Assembly: GCF_902686445.1 (NCBI RefSeq)
Contig: NC_062217.1
Span: 88,097,758 to 88,161,757, forward strand
Reading direction: 5' to 3'
Length of the DNA stretch: 64,000 nt
Source of the DNA: Sciurus carolinensis
Lineage: Eukaryota; Chordata; Mammalia; Rodentia; Sciuridae
Every line of letters begins with the position of its first letter. Positions within the stretch are counted from its first letter, which is position 1. This document shows positions 10,440 through 21,379 of the stretch, piece after piece. The position numbers and the translations under genes are program-made. The notes below the pieces were generated by a model. The model did no database searches and was not told the DNA's origin. It saw only the letters and a program-made list of their open reading frames with translations.

Positions 10440-12659
10440 AAAGCAGATAATGAGATATGGAGAATGGAGGGTAAATTTCATTGATAAAATTATTCTAAAG
10501 GTCAGGAAATGTAGTTTAAGCAAAAGCAAGAAGATAAAAATAATTCAGATATTACCATGCATTATCCTCTAGTAAATAAATATTGCTACTAGATCATATG
10601 GTAATTTTTTAAAAATTCTAATGTCATTCAGAACAAGAGAGGTAAAGAGCAATTGCAAAGATGTAAATTTGAAAAGAATATTAGCAATAAAGAACACTTG
10701 TGAATTCTAAATTCAAAAAATATAAAAACATTCTAAATATTTTTAGATGTCTTCAAATACGTGGAAAGGCTATTAGAAATATAGACAGTCAGGATACACA
10801 CATGAAATAAATACCATATGGCATTCATTCATGCACATTATCTTTAAGCACATTGATCCACACTATGATTCTGTAATCATTTCCACCTAGTCAGTTCCTA
10901 TTCTGAACTTCTTCTGAGTTAAGATAGATTCAAACTTCTCAAATAGGTGTAAAATAAAAGTGTTTTTGTAATTTCCACCTAGTAAGTTGATTGGTCAGGG
11001 ATTGTGGTCTTGATGTCAACTAGAATAAAAGTATAAAGGAAGACTGGTATAAAACAGATAAAGGTGGATCAAAAAGTTAAAAGAATTATAAGTAGGAAAA
11101 GATCACATCTAATACAGAAAGCTTTTAGTCTAGACTAAGATATAAAATGATAATATGATATAATTGATTTTATAACATAGACTAAGTGGATTGCTATTTT
11201 AATTATGCATCACACAACTTTTCAAATATTAATTAGTTTAAAAGTAAAATTCATAAGATGATACCATTTCATCCCCTAAGATGAAATTTATTTTACTTTA
11301 AAATCATTGTTTTATTTATTTATTTTTGAAATAAATTTTTCCAAAAGAGACAAGATTTGTCAATTGACCTGTGTGGTGGACACTTTTAAAGTGATAGGGT
11401 AATCACATTTTATTTATTTATTTTACTTACTTGAGTACACCCAAAATTATAATGTTAGTACTTTGTAAATAGCCATACAATATCCGTTTCAGTTTCCTGT
11501 GCCCCTGCTGTAATTCCCAAGCTTCACACATGTTCTCTTATAGAGCTATTCAACATCTGTGTCATAATGGTATGTATGTTCTATTGTGTTCAACTTCATA
11601 GAAAATTTTTTAAAAATAGAGCACATTTTTATTTATGGATACTGTTGAAAGGGAGTACAATTTCACCCCTAAGTAAGTATTTTGTATTTAATATTCAGTC
11701 AATTTGCAATACCTGCCAGCCACCTAACAATGTATATTTACATTGTTTTAGACAACTAAAATTATTCTTTGAATTTAGTTGTTGAAACCATATTAAGCAT
11801 CCTGGATGGGGAGATGAAATATTTAAATAGGTAAATTTAGTTCTCATATAACTCAGTTTAATTGTCATATGAAACTTAATTTCATTGTTAAAAGGGACAT
11901 TCATAATCTTCTGTGTGTGGTTATATGTTTGGTCTCCATCTAAAGTGAGTTTAGTAAATTCCCTTTTTTAGGATTATGTATATATTTTCTACAAGTGACA
12001 TTATCAGCTTTATCTCTGGAGGGGGAAACCCTTATCCTGTATATACTTTCAAATTATTAAATGTGGAACACTGCAAGGACTGCACATTTGTTCTACAATG
12101 CTGCTGGATACAAAATATTTTTGAAAATGTTTTTTCACATTGCCATGACAGACATTTTATGAGCCACATAAGATCATTGCCCTCCATGCTTTAAGTTCAT
12201 GATTGATTTTTTTGCCTTTTAAATTTTTTAACCCTAAATGGTCTTTCTTATTTGTTAATTCATTTCAGTTCACCAGATTTGCCTTTGCATAATTCTTAAC
12301 CACTGAGAGAAGTGAAGTTTACCTTAGGAAAAAAAAAATATGTTACTATTTCATGTATTCAAAGGAATAGGTTCTGAAGGCATGTTTTAGTTCTGTCATG
12401 GAAATGTCACCAGGTCTTGAAAATGAAGTGACTTAGAAATGAATGAGGCTATCAAGATAGGGAGAAGTCTCTGGAGAGCAGGTGTGGCTGCATGGTAAAA
12501 AGTCACAGGCTGTGTGTCTTATTTGAGAGGTTTCCCTGTTAAGAAGTCAGCTTCACCACACATGATTTTCTTTACTACAAAAAATGGCAGACATACTACA
12601 CTGACTTAGTATATCTTGGTACTGAACTTATGACTTGTGGTCAAGAACTTGAACTCAGA

Positions 12660-12716
12660 AGAAGTAATTGAAGAGGATAGTTATGAAAATAATGAAAAGG
12701 ACAGATATAGGAATTG
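12660..12716 (+). repeat. Dispersed direct repeat, copy 2
   Basis: Second copy of the element at 10383-10439, same strand. The sequence around each copy does not continue the match. Confidence 0.85.
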
Positions 12717-12869
12717 TAAGAAATTCCTGACTTTGAACAGGTTTTAGACAATGGAGATAAACTGTTGAGAGTATTAGCTGAGATTATCTAAGTAAAACTA
12801 TTTCTTGTGGTGTCTGGAACACTGTATGTACCAAGTAATTTAGTCCTCCCACTTTCTCATTCCTCTTGG

Positions 12870-12906
12870 TATATGTATGTATATGTGTGTGTGTGCATGT
12901 GTGTAT
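12870..12906. repeat. TATG/TG microsatellite
   Basis: TATG repeats passing into TG repeats, interrupted by CATG. Confidence 0.8.
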
Positions 12907-14244
12907 TGTATCTCTGTGTGTATAGCACTGTTTATATATATCAAGCTGTACGTATATTGGTAATAGTAAACAGGCTACAAGTGTAGTGCGTATTGATATT
13001 AATTACCATTGTTTTCTTACAGAAAAAATTGGAGTGAATTTTTTTCCTAATAGAAAATTAAAAAAAGCAGCAATCCATATATAAAATAAATGAAGATATT
13101 ACAGGATTTGAGGCCATACGAGTTCCCTGTCAATTCGAAGATTTACTAAGTGGTTAGATAATAAACAAACTGAAGCAATCCTAATTACTCAAAACACAAA
13201 CTAACTGTGGATCAAGTAAGTCATAAGTACTAATGTTCATGTTTTTAAACTCTTTCTTCATGTAGTTTAGGAAAGGAAACATGAAATATCTTTGATGCCC
13301 AAAGAAAAACTGATATAATTGATGTAGAAATATTTAGTTACACTATATGCACACACTATCTGAGATTTTAGATAGGCATAGTTATGGGAGTACTTTTTAT
13401 TTAAGGCTATCAAAATTTTTCCTAACGGAAAAAGTATCATCAGTTATATTTTCCCATTGATATAAAATGTCAGCTCCTGTTCATCAGATTTTCTTTAAAA
13501 CTATGCTTGTACTACTTTATTAGTAATTATCTATGTAAGAAACCATGTTATCTTATTGGACATATTGAAATTAAAATCCCCTTCCCAACATTTACACAGG
13601 AGACTTGTGTCAATGTCCTTATTTGTATATTGCAGGCAATCATAAAGGCTCATAACAATGCAATAATCAAATGAATGATTTTGCACAGTACCTATGCATA
13701 CCACACGTTTAACAAATGTTTCCATTTATTAATATTTTATTGTGCCATCAACATTTCTTCTTGTATTCATTTATTTTGCTTTTCCAGACTATGTTGTGTG
13801 GATGTTCCATTTTCCTGTTAATATTTTCATTATACTTTTTCATCACAATTTTAGTTCTGTTAGAAATATTCCCTTTTCTTATTACTACATAGTCAGTCAT
13901 CAACTATTGCCAATTTAATATCATGCAATGCCTCTTACATCTGTCTTTTCATTGCATTAGCAATTCATTAATTCAATGTGTATGAGCATAATATTTTTTA
14001 CTAGTCTCCATAATATTTTTCCTTGTCACATCTTCCTGTAAATTCTTTTCCAAAATGACTTTCATCATTATATTGCAAACTTATTGCAAAAAAGATAATA
14101 ATTTATTTTTGTCTGTATATAAAGACAAACAAAATTTCCAAAATCTGGTTTTTAAATATTCTTCTTCAGATTCATTATCTTTCCTTAACCTCTGACTTAA
14201 AATGGACTTTTTATTTTTCATTTTTTAAAAAAACACCTTTATAA

Positions 14245-14528
14245 TTGCTTGCTCTATTTCTGCAAGGTACATCATTGGGATTTTAATTGGAATTGCATTA
14301 AATCTGTATAGCACTTTAGGTAGTATGGCCATTTTGACAATATTAATTCTGCCTATCCAGGAACATGGGAGATCTTTCCATTTTTTAAGGTTTTCTTTAA
14401 TTTCTTTCTTTAGTGTTCTGTAGTTCTCATTGTAGAGGTCTTTCACCTCTTTTGTGAGATTGATTCCCAAGTATTTTATTTTTTTCAATGCTATTGTGAA
14501 TGGGGTAGTTTTCCTAATTTCTCTTTTT
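14245..14528 (-). mobile_element. Internal fragment of L1 ORF2 bounded by a near-duplicate flank
   Basis: The minus strand encodes the L1 ORF2 segment [20 protein letters not shown]...AEIEQAI, nearly identical to 41886-42172 of the full-length L1. It ends abruptly inside ORF2, with no 3'UTR or poly(A) tail. Both edges carry a similar flank: TTTTTTAAAAAAACACCTTTATAA at 14221-14244 and the near copy TTTTTTAAAAAGCACCTTTATAA just right of the fragment. This looks like a target-site duplication around a fragment truncated at both ends. Confidence 0.8.
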
Positions 14529-15129
14529 TAAAAAGCACCTTTATAAGACAGTGTTTACCTACAAGAAAAGACATTGTCTTAATATTCCGTATGACCTACC
14601 AAAATCTTACCCACTACCACCATCACTGAAAGGTATCTCTAAACCAATAACCATCTTATGTTCTTCCTATGTTGAACTTTGTCTTTATAATTCATTTTAC
14701 AGTTAATCATGTATTGATTTAATTTTTTCTGTAATATATAATTAACATATTCCATGTATTTTACTCCATTTTAAGATCACCTTCAAACTTTTTTTCATTT
14801 TATAGCATTTTTGTCTTTCCCAACACCTCTAATACATAATTTTTAAAAACACAACCACTATTTTTAAGGAAATTAATAATACATATCAAAACTTAATTCT
14901 TGGTTCTTTGCCAAGACAATGTAATGGGGAGTGAATTCTTTATTTTAGATCAAAAAACAAAACAAGAAAAGAAACCACCAAAAAAATGTATTAAGCAGTT
15001 TTCAAGCCTGAATTTCAAGCAATAAAGAACAGTGATCTTTAAGACAAGGGAAATGAAAAGGACAAGCCCTGTGGTGTAACATTTGAAAACCTTAAGTGTT
15101 TGCAGGCTGTTACATGGGGAAAAGAAACC
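14529..15129. other. Unique AT-rich DNA
   Basis: No gene or recognised repeat. The frame at 14950-15168 (minus) has no identifiable product. Confidence 0.5.
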
Positions 15130-16260
15130 CAAGTAGGACTCAAAAAATTCTCTGATTTCAGGAGGCAAAGTTAAGGGTCCAGGGATAGCCAGGTGACGAG
15201 GATTCTTGGACTAGAACACCAGAGAGGACAGACTGGCACAGAAAAAGATAAAGGGCATATGGCAAAGATCTTCTTTTAGTTCCCAGAAGAGTACCATTCA
15301 ATCCAATTGAGAGAAAACCTCCTGTGGCCACAAGGAAAAAAAGCTACTCAAAAGTTTAAGAAGTATTAGGTTTAGTGCTTTCACAAGGGAGGAAAAACAC
15401 TTGTTCCCACCAGCCAAGTTGGAAGACCACAAGATTTACAGAGTATGAGTTTTACAGAAGTGCCTTGCCTAAATACTGAGAAATAATCAGACCTCGATTA
15501 AGTACTGTTCTGACTCCATTTGGCAAATATAAAAAGCAAAACTCACAAGGATCAGACTGTTTCCCAATAACTGGGGTCTCCACCCAAATCTCCAAGATTA
15601 TTTACACACACAAAAATTTTTCAACATCCAATAAGTAAAATTCACAGTGTTTGCCAGGCACAGTGGTGCAGTCTTGTAATCCCAGCAGCTAGGGAGGCTG
15701 AGGTGGGAGGATGAAGCATTCAAAGCCAGCCTCAACAATGGCAGGACACTGAGCAACACAGTGAGATCCTGTCTCTAAGCAAAGTACAAAATAGGGCTGG
15801 AGACATGACTCTGTGGTTAGTGCTCTGAGTTCAATCCCCAATACACCCTGGAAAGAAACACACAATGCTTATCATTCAATAAAAATCATTACATGGAATT
15901 TGGGAAGAGACAACTCATTCAGGAGAAAAAAGCCAATCAAAATCACTCAGAATCAGCATAGGTGTGATACATGGTAGAATGAATATCAGAACAATTAATG
16001 TGCTCCGTATGATTAAAGAGTTAAATACAAATAGAGAAGATACCAAAGAGACCCAAATAAAATTTTTAGAGATAAAAATGGTGATGCTGGATTTGAAGAA
16101 TACACTGAATTGAATTTGTGACAGTTTAGATGTTAAAATGGAAATATTTCAAAAATTTGAAGGTATAACAATAGAAACTACCTGAAATGAAGTACAAAGG
16201 AAAAAGCAATTTAAAAATGTAAAGAGAACCCATGATTGCAAGTATTGTGAGTTCACAAAT
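15130..16260 (+). mobile_element. Ancient L1M-type 5' portion/ORF1 remnant (tentative)
   Basis: The part at 15930-16240 follows the pattern of old mammalian L1 ORF1, including ATAACAATAGAAACTACCTG, ATGAAGTACAAAGGAAAAAG and a Lys/Glu-rich coding character. The upstream part, with GGACTAGAACACCAGAGAGG, looks like the 5' portion of the same kind of element but is less certain. A B1-dID SINE is inserted at about 15654. No open frame survives. Confidence 0.5.
15644..15869 (+). mobile_element. B1-dID dimeric SINE
   Basis: The body, about 15654-15855, has a 7SL-derived B1 half (GCCAGGCACAGTGGTGCAGT, AATCCCAGCAGCTAGGGAGG, GAGATCCTGTCTCTAAG) followed by an ID-like half (GGGCTGGAGACATG, TTCAATCCCCAATACA). 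Imperfect flanks CACAGTGTTT (15644) and CACAATGCTT (15860) may be the target duplication. B1-dID is known from squirrels, dormice and relatives and is a main clue to the host lineage. Confidence 0.9.
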
Positions 16261-16669
16261 ATAATATGTTTGATTATAGTTTCCAACTGGAGGGAAGGAA
16301 ATATATGAACAAATATTTTTTACAAAAGTGCAAAGATTATTTAGTGGAGAAAGGAAAATGAACTCAACAAATCACTCTTAAACAATGAGGCATTTGCAAA
16401 AGATGAGTTACATGCATACTTCGCAACATATGACAAAATTAATCTAAACCATATAGTTATTGCTAAAACCTAAAATATTAGAAAAATATTATTGTCTTCT
16501 TAGGAGAGAATTTGTAGATCTATGGCCCACAGTACCAATCTGAAACTCCAATTGTGTGTTTGTGGTTATGAAAGAAAAATATTTCTGTAAAATTTTAAAG
16601 GAGTGAAGAAATTTAAAAATATCTTTATAACATGGAAATTATGTGAAATTTGAATTTTAGTAAATAATT

Positions 16670-16671
<2 letters not shown>
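16261..16671. other. Unique AT-rich DNA
   Basis: Possibly more decayed L1M downstream of 16240, but no segment is firmly recognisable. Confidence 0.4.
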
Positions 16672-16705
<34 letters not shown>

Positions 16706-16716
16706 CACACAAATAT

Positions 16717-16757
<41 letters not shown>
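16672..16757. repeat. Compound (GT)n-(AT)n microsatellite
   Basis: (GT)n at 16672-16700 and (AT)n at 16720-16757, joined by a CACA/AAATATAC spacer. It directly abuts the 3' end of a minus-strand ID SINE and probably grew from that SINE's A-rich tail. Confidence 0.92.
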
Positions 16758-16762
<5 letters not shown>

Positions 16763-16838
16763 GGTGCTGAGGATTTGAACCCAGGGTCTTGTGCTTGCGA
16801 GGCAAGCACTCTACCAGCTGAACTATATTCCCAGTCCC
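16758..16838 (-). mobile_element. ID-type tRNA-derived SINE
   Basis: On the minus strand it reads GGGACTGGGAATATAGTTCA (A box region), GCTTGCCTCGCAAGCACAAG and GGGTTCAAATCC (B box). The dinucleotide tract on its left replaces the usual A tail. Confidence 0.92.
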
Positions 16839-17162
16839 ATATTTTTTATGAATGTTTTCATACAAATGTAGAGATTATTAGTTCAGAGAGGTTGTATAGA
16901 GCTCAAAGGCTAAAGTATTTACTATCTGGACTTAAAAATAAAGTTTGTAAAATCATTGGCTAGGCAGGGCATGACAGGAAAAGCAAAATAAACTTTAATT
17001 GAGAAATTGAACTCATAAAGTTTGAAATTCTCATCTTTAAAAGATGCTTTAAAGAGAATGAATAGCAATCAATAGACTGAAAAATATATATGTAAATTAA
17101 TACCCAGTAAAGAACTAGTATAGAGAATTAATAAAGAATTTTCAAAATTGCCTCATTTGAAT
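16839..17162. other. Unique AT-rich DNA
   Basis: No gene or repeat recognised. Confidence 0.45.
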
Positions 17163-17513
17163 GTCATAATTTTATTCTTCTTTATGACTGAATAATATTC
17201 CATTGTGTATATATACTACAGTTTCTTTATCCATTCAGTTGTTGAAGGGCACCTAGGTTGGTTCCACAATCTAGTTATTGTGAATTGAACTGCTGTAAAC
17301 ATTGATATGGTTGCATTACTGTAGTTTGCTGATTTACTCTTTGGGTATAAACTGAGGAGTGGGATAATTGGGTCAAAATGTGGGTCCCAAACTACATGTA
17401 TGATTACACAAATGGTGTGAATGTACATTGTGTACCACAATAGAAATGAAAAGTTGTACAAAGTTCATTTGTGTACAATGAATCCAAATGCAGTTTATAA
17501 ATTAAAAAAAAAT
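17163..17513. mobile_element. L1 3' end with internal inversion (twin-priming type)
   Basis: 17163-17383 is L1 ORF2 C-terminal sequence on the minus strand (FDPIIPLLSLYPKSKSANYSN... and NQPRCPSTTEWIKKL). 17384-17513 is L1 3'UTR in the opposite (plus) orientation, ending in an A9 run. The two halves point away from each other and the L1 sequence between them is missing. This is the structure produced by twin priming during L1 integration. Confidence 0.82.
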
Positions 17514-17599
17514 AGTTTTTCCCAAAACAAATAACAAACATTTCAACATCAACATAAAAAAAAAAAATACAAACGGAAAATAAGCACAAGAAAGACTCT

Positions 17600-17741
17600 T
17601 AACATCTTTAGTTTTATGGAAATTCAAATTTAAATCACAATGAGCTACCATTTCACACGTATTAGAATGGCAAGCATTAAAAAGACTAACTATATTAAGC
17701 AATGGGGAGGACATAAAGAAACCAGAATTTTCACCCTTGTC
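17600..17741 (+). mobile_element. Old L1M ORF2 fragment
   Basis: AAATCACAATGAGCTACCAT, TTTCACACGTATTAGAATGG and a GGGGAGGACATAAAGAA segment follow the well-known L1 ORF2 3' coding pattern. It is cut by the TG microsatellite at 17742. Confidence 0.72.
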
Positions 17742-17806
17742 TGTGTGTGTGTGTGTGCATGTGTGTGTGTGTGTGTGTGTGTGAGAGTGCATGTGATTGT
17801 GTGTGT
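17742..17806. repeat. (TG)n microsatellite
   Basis: TG repeats interrupted by CATG and GAGAGTG. Confidence 0.93.
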
Positions 17807-20339
17807 AAGAGGAAGAGAGAAAAACTGAAATGAATTAAATGAAATATTGGGGACTTTCAGAGAGTATATAGGGATTTCTAGGAGGAATTAGTATCTGCCT
17901 ACCAATTTTCTTGGAATAGTAGAAGTAATTAATTTTACTAGTCTCAGAAAGCTCAAAATCTCATGGGGCACAAGAGCATAAAGATCCATAATCTTTGTGT
18001 TAATCGGATTGACAGAAGGCTTGTGTCATGTCTGTTCTGCAGACATTGATGCCACCATACATCCAGAGTTAGTTCTATTTAAAAAGTATATCAAAATCAT
18101 AGACTTTCACAAGTTGGTTGAGGAGAAGCATACCAATATTGTCATTTAACTTGTCGTGCTTGGCACACGTCCCATAAACCTGACTAAATTTCAGCCTCAC
18201 TGGAGGAAAATTCTGATCTTTTAAGTGACAAAAGTCATAAAATGGAGTACATGGTCCTTCCATGTACTCTCATGCTGCATCACACTTCAAGGTCCTCAGT
18301 TAGTAACAGTAATAATGCTTCAGTTTTAAGTGCCCAAAATTGACCATAAGCTATGCTTTATCACCCTCTCTTATTGCTTTTATTACTCAAGAACTCTGAA
18401 AATAACTTTCATTATTTTGGAAGGCTGATCTATCCAGCATTAATTCTTAAAACATACGTATCTTCTCTATCATGTATTTACTTATCCCTCTCTCTCTTTG
18501 CACAACTCAAAATTTGCAGAGTATTCCTAAATAAAAATAAACAGATTTATTATACTGTATAACTGAGTATAGTAGAATTAACTTCCTCTATCATACCAAA
18601 TAAGAATGAAAATATGTGCAGTAGAATTTTCAAGTTTATAATTATTCTATAGATCATACCCAGAAAATCCTAAAATCAAAGTAAATGAAAAGTTGAAAGG
18701 ACACAGAAGGAGTAATATAGACAAATCCCATAATGTTTAAATGGCAGTATTAGGGGATAAAGAGTTTTGGTGATTTACTCAAGGTATGTGTTTTACCTGT
18801 AAATAAATAATTCAGAAGGCCTACATGCTTTAGCTGAGCTTGCACTTGAATCCCTGTCTTCACTTCTTCATTAATTAAAAAGTTCTAGTGATGAGTCATG
18901 CCTTATGCTAAGTACAAGCATTACATAGAGAAAAGGGAAGACATCTAGTCAATCAGGAGACTGGAAGCTGACAGAGATGAGAACTAGTCACATATCACTC
19001 AACTCAATTGACTCTGGGTATTCACATTTCTTTGTTCAAATAAATATGTCATTAAAATACATAATAAACAAAATATTTAAGATACCATATCTAACAATAA
19101 AGGGTTGTGGGTTAAGCTTAACTTATTTTAATCACAAAATTCATTCAATGAATCTAAAAAGGAAGATAAGTGCCTAATAAATTCCCTCATTAGGAATTTA
19201 ATTTTGTGAAGTTTATAATCCAATACATATATGCACCATAACAATGAGAAAAATTCATCTTATGGTACCAAAACTTTTAAAATAAGGACAACAATTGATA
19301 AGTAATTGTAGTTATTATTTACAGATAGGCTTTTATCCTCACTTGCAATAAGAAACAGTTTTGCTGTTATCAAACTATTAATTATAAAGTGTTTAAGTTA
19401 TGATGAAAAGAAAATTCAGGAAGTCTAACAAGAAAGATTCTTTGCTCAGAGAGAGCATTGCATTTGAAAAAAATGAACGTGCAAGTACTCTAGCCCAAAT
19501 ATACAACCTGGACAATGTATGTGAGAAATTGTTTTTCATCATGGTAACTATTAGACATTAATATTAAACACACATGTTTTCTTTAAATTTTATTCTTTGT
19601 AATCTTTGGTAGTCATATTGTGTTAGAAAGCAGGTGCACTGTAGGACATTTTCTACTTTTATTTCAAAAATATAAATTCTGGCATGTTCTGCTGTCAAGT
19701 GGGCATTGCTGTGTAACTGGAATAGTAATCTAAGTTATATTCCCATATTCAGATGTACTTCTGGCTGTCATTAAAAAATGGAAGATGCACAATTTGGTGC
19801 TCTTTTACTTCCACTTCTATGGAAAACTCTAGGTCAATACACACCCAGGAAGAATGGTGACTGTGGAAAAAGGAATGTTTGAGGTAGGATTCAAGATCCC
19901 TTTGTGTCTATAGTTACCTACGTATCTTTGAGACATTTCCTCATTTCCCACTCCTGTAGGTATGGAATTCCATATTAAATTATTTTTCTATATCTAAAAC
20001 ATGTAATGCTAACTTAAGTATACTTTCTTACTTTTTAAAAAAATTTTCTTTGTCTTTGGTTATTTTGGAGGGGAGTTTAGTAAACTTGCTTGCCTATACA
20101 ATATTACTCCCATAATAGCATGGTTATTCCAGACTGTAGTAGTTTTCTCCTTCTGAGCTGACCCCATGCCATATCTTAACTGGGTCAGCCTGTGAACTCC
20201 TCCAAACCTTGTAGACATCACACTTTTATTAGATTCATCCTTAATATTTCTTCCTATTGGGAGTTATCTACATCATAATTAAAGGACAGCAACTCGGGTG
20301 TTGAGTGGATACCAACTTTGGTCAGATTGATTTATAATT
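17807..20339. other. Unique AT-rich intergenic DNA
   Basis: No gene or assignable repeat in 2.5 kb. It contains a perfect hairpin at 18245-18269. Confidence 0.55.
18245..18269. repeat. Perfect inverted repeat (10-bp arms, 5-bp loop)
   Basis: GAGTACATGG and its exact reverse complement CCATGTACTC are separated by TCCTT. There is no T tract after it and no gene nearby. Confidence 0.9.
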
Positions 20340-20455
20340 CTCTAAAGTATTCAGCATCTTGATGCCTCTGTTGACCTATCTGTAAAATGAGGATAATAAT
20401 AGTGCTTATCAAAACTGCTTTTGGCAATCAATAAATATTAGCTATCATTTTTCTG
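20340..20455 (+). mobile_element. MIR SINE fragment
   Basis: Contains the MIR pattern TGACCTATCTGTAAAATGAG, GATAATAATAGTGCTTATC and CAATCAATAAATATTAG. Confidence 0.75.
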
Positions 20456-20861
20456 TTCACAACTCATCTGCAACTGTAAATGTTTTCTTCCTGTTAAAAC
20501 CAAGCATAGATTGACAAACTAAATTGTTAACAAGGGTTTTTAGGTTACCAATGAATCAGCTTCTGTGAATGATGCAGACCATGTTCCTGCTCTCTTAAGG
20601 CTTACCTTCCAGTGGAAGCAAAAATAAACTACCAAGGAAATTAACATATATGAGATTTCAGTGAGGACTTCCTTGATAATCTCTCTTAAATCTCACACTT
20701 TTAGTTCTCTTGTCAAACACATCCAGGGGCTAGGTGCTATGACAGGCAGTCATGTTCTAGAAATAACTCAAAGCAGACCCTGAAAGATTAGGGACTTCAA
20801 ATCATACACTTCATAACTGAGAGTCCTGTGATTTGAAATCAGGTTGTCTACTCTAAAATCG

Positions 20862-21045
20862 ATGTTCTCAAACAGTGATGCTCAGACCGTAGTACATCAA
20901 AGGCACTTGTTAAAACACATAGAGCTGGGCCCTGTATTTTAGGTTTCTAATACAGTCAGTCTAGGGTGGAAGCCAAGGATTTGTGATTTTAATATGATCC
21001 TTGGTAAGGCCAGTGCTGCTGGTTTGGGATTCATACAGAGTAATG
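20862..21045. mobile_element. MER5-type hAT (Charlie) DNA transposon
   Basis: The order GTTCTCAAACAGTGATGCTC, GCACTTGTTAAAACACA, GAGCTGGGCCCTG, GTCAGTCTAGGGTGGA, TTTGTGATTTTAA and GCCAGTGCTGCTGGTTTGGG follows the MER5 consensus pattern. It is non-coding. Confidence 0.8.
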
Positions 21046-21049
21046 CCCA

Positions 21050-21235
21050 AATCTCTACTCGGTCCTTTTTCTTGAGTTTGGGTGCATCATTTGAACTCTG
21101 TGCCTCAATCGTTCTTTGTAAAATGGACAAAATAGGTTTTTATTATAGGATTGTTTTGAGGATTAAATAATGTTTCCCATGTAGCTTTTAAAATTGGATC
21201 TAGCACATGATAAACATTAAATACTTAAGAGATCT
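21050..21235 (+). mobile_element. MIR SINE fragment
   Basis: ATCATTTGAACTCTGTGCCT, TTTGTAAAATGGACAAAATA and GGATTGTTTTGAGGATTAAA match the MIR core and 3' part. Confidence 0.82.
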
Positions 21236-21257
21236 TATTATGGGTGAGTAGACTTTC

Positions 21258-21379
21258 AAAAGTACCATTTTAGGGGCCTGGGGATATAGCTCAGTTGGTA
21301 GAGTGCCTGCCTTGCAAGCTCAAGGCCCTGGGTTCAATCCTCAACACTGCCCCCCCCCCAAAAAAAAAGTACTATTTTA
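21258..21379 (+). mobile_element. ID-type SINE with 15-bp target duplication
   Basis: The body, 21273-21364, has GGGGATATAGCTCAGTTGGT (A box), GGGTTCAATCC (B box), then a C-run and an A-run tail. The flanks AAAAGTACCATTTTA (21258-21272) and AAAAGTACTATTTTA (21365-21379) differ at one base. It looks like a tRNA gene but has the tail and target duplications of a retroposon. Confidence 0.93.

Larger units (their letters stand above)
10145..14244. other. Unique AT-rich intergenic DNA
   Basis: Four kilobases without a gene or major repeat. It holds a polypyrimidine tract (10208-10308), a pair of dispersed 57-bp repeats (10383 and 12660), a TG-rich microsatellite (about 12870-12906) and short AT-rich runs (11320, 11410). 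Frames of 64-72 codons have no recognisable product. Confidence 0.6.

Noticed and set aside
10383..12716. CRISPR-like direct repeats
   Set aside because: Only two copies 2.3 kb apart in mammalian DNA, with no regular spacing.
16566..16963. Frames of 96-99 codons on both strands
   Set aside because: Poly His-Thr, Cys-Val and Ile-Tyr stretches are translations of the GT/AT microsatellite and a SINE.
17502..17828. Frames with His-Thr and Cys-Val repeats
   Set aside because: Translations of the TG microsatellite at 17742-17806.
21273..21345. Possible tRNA gene
   Set aside because: It has pol III A and B boxes but also an A tail and target duplications, and no convincing cloverleaf pairing was found; it is an ID SINE, as are the similar sites at 5393, 16758 and 59536.
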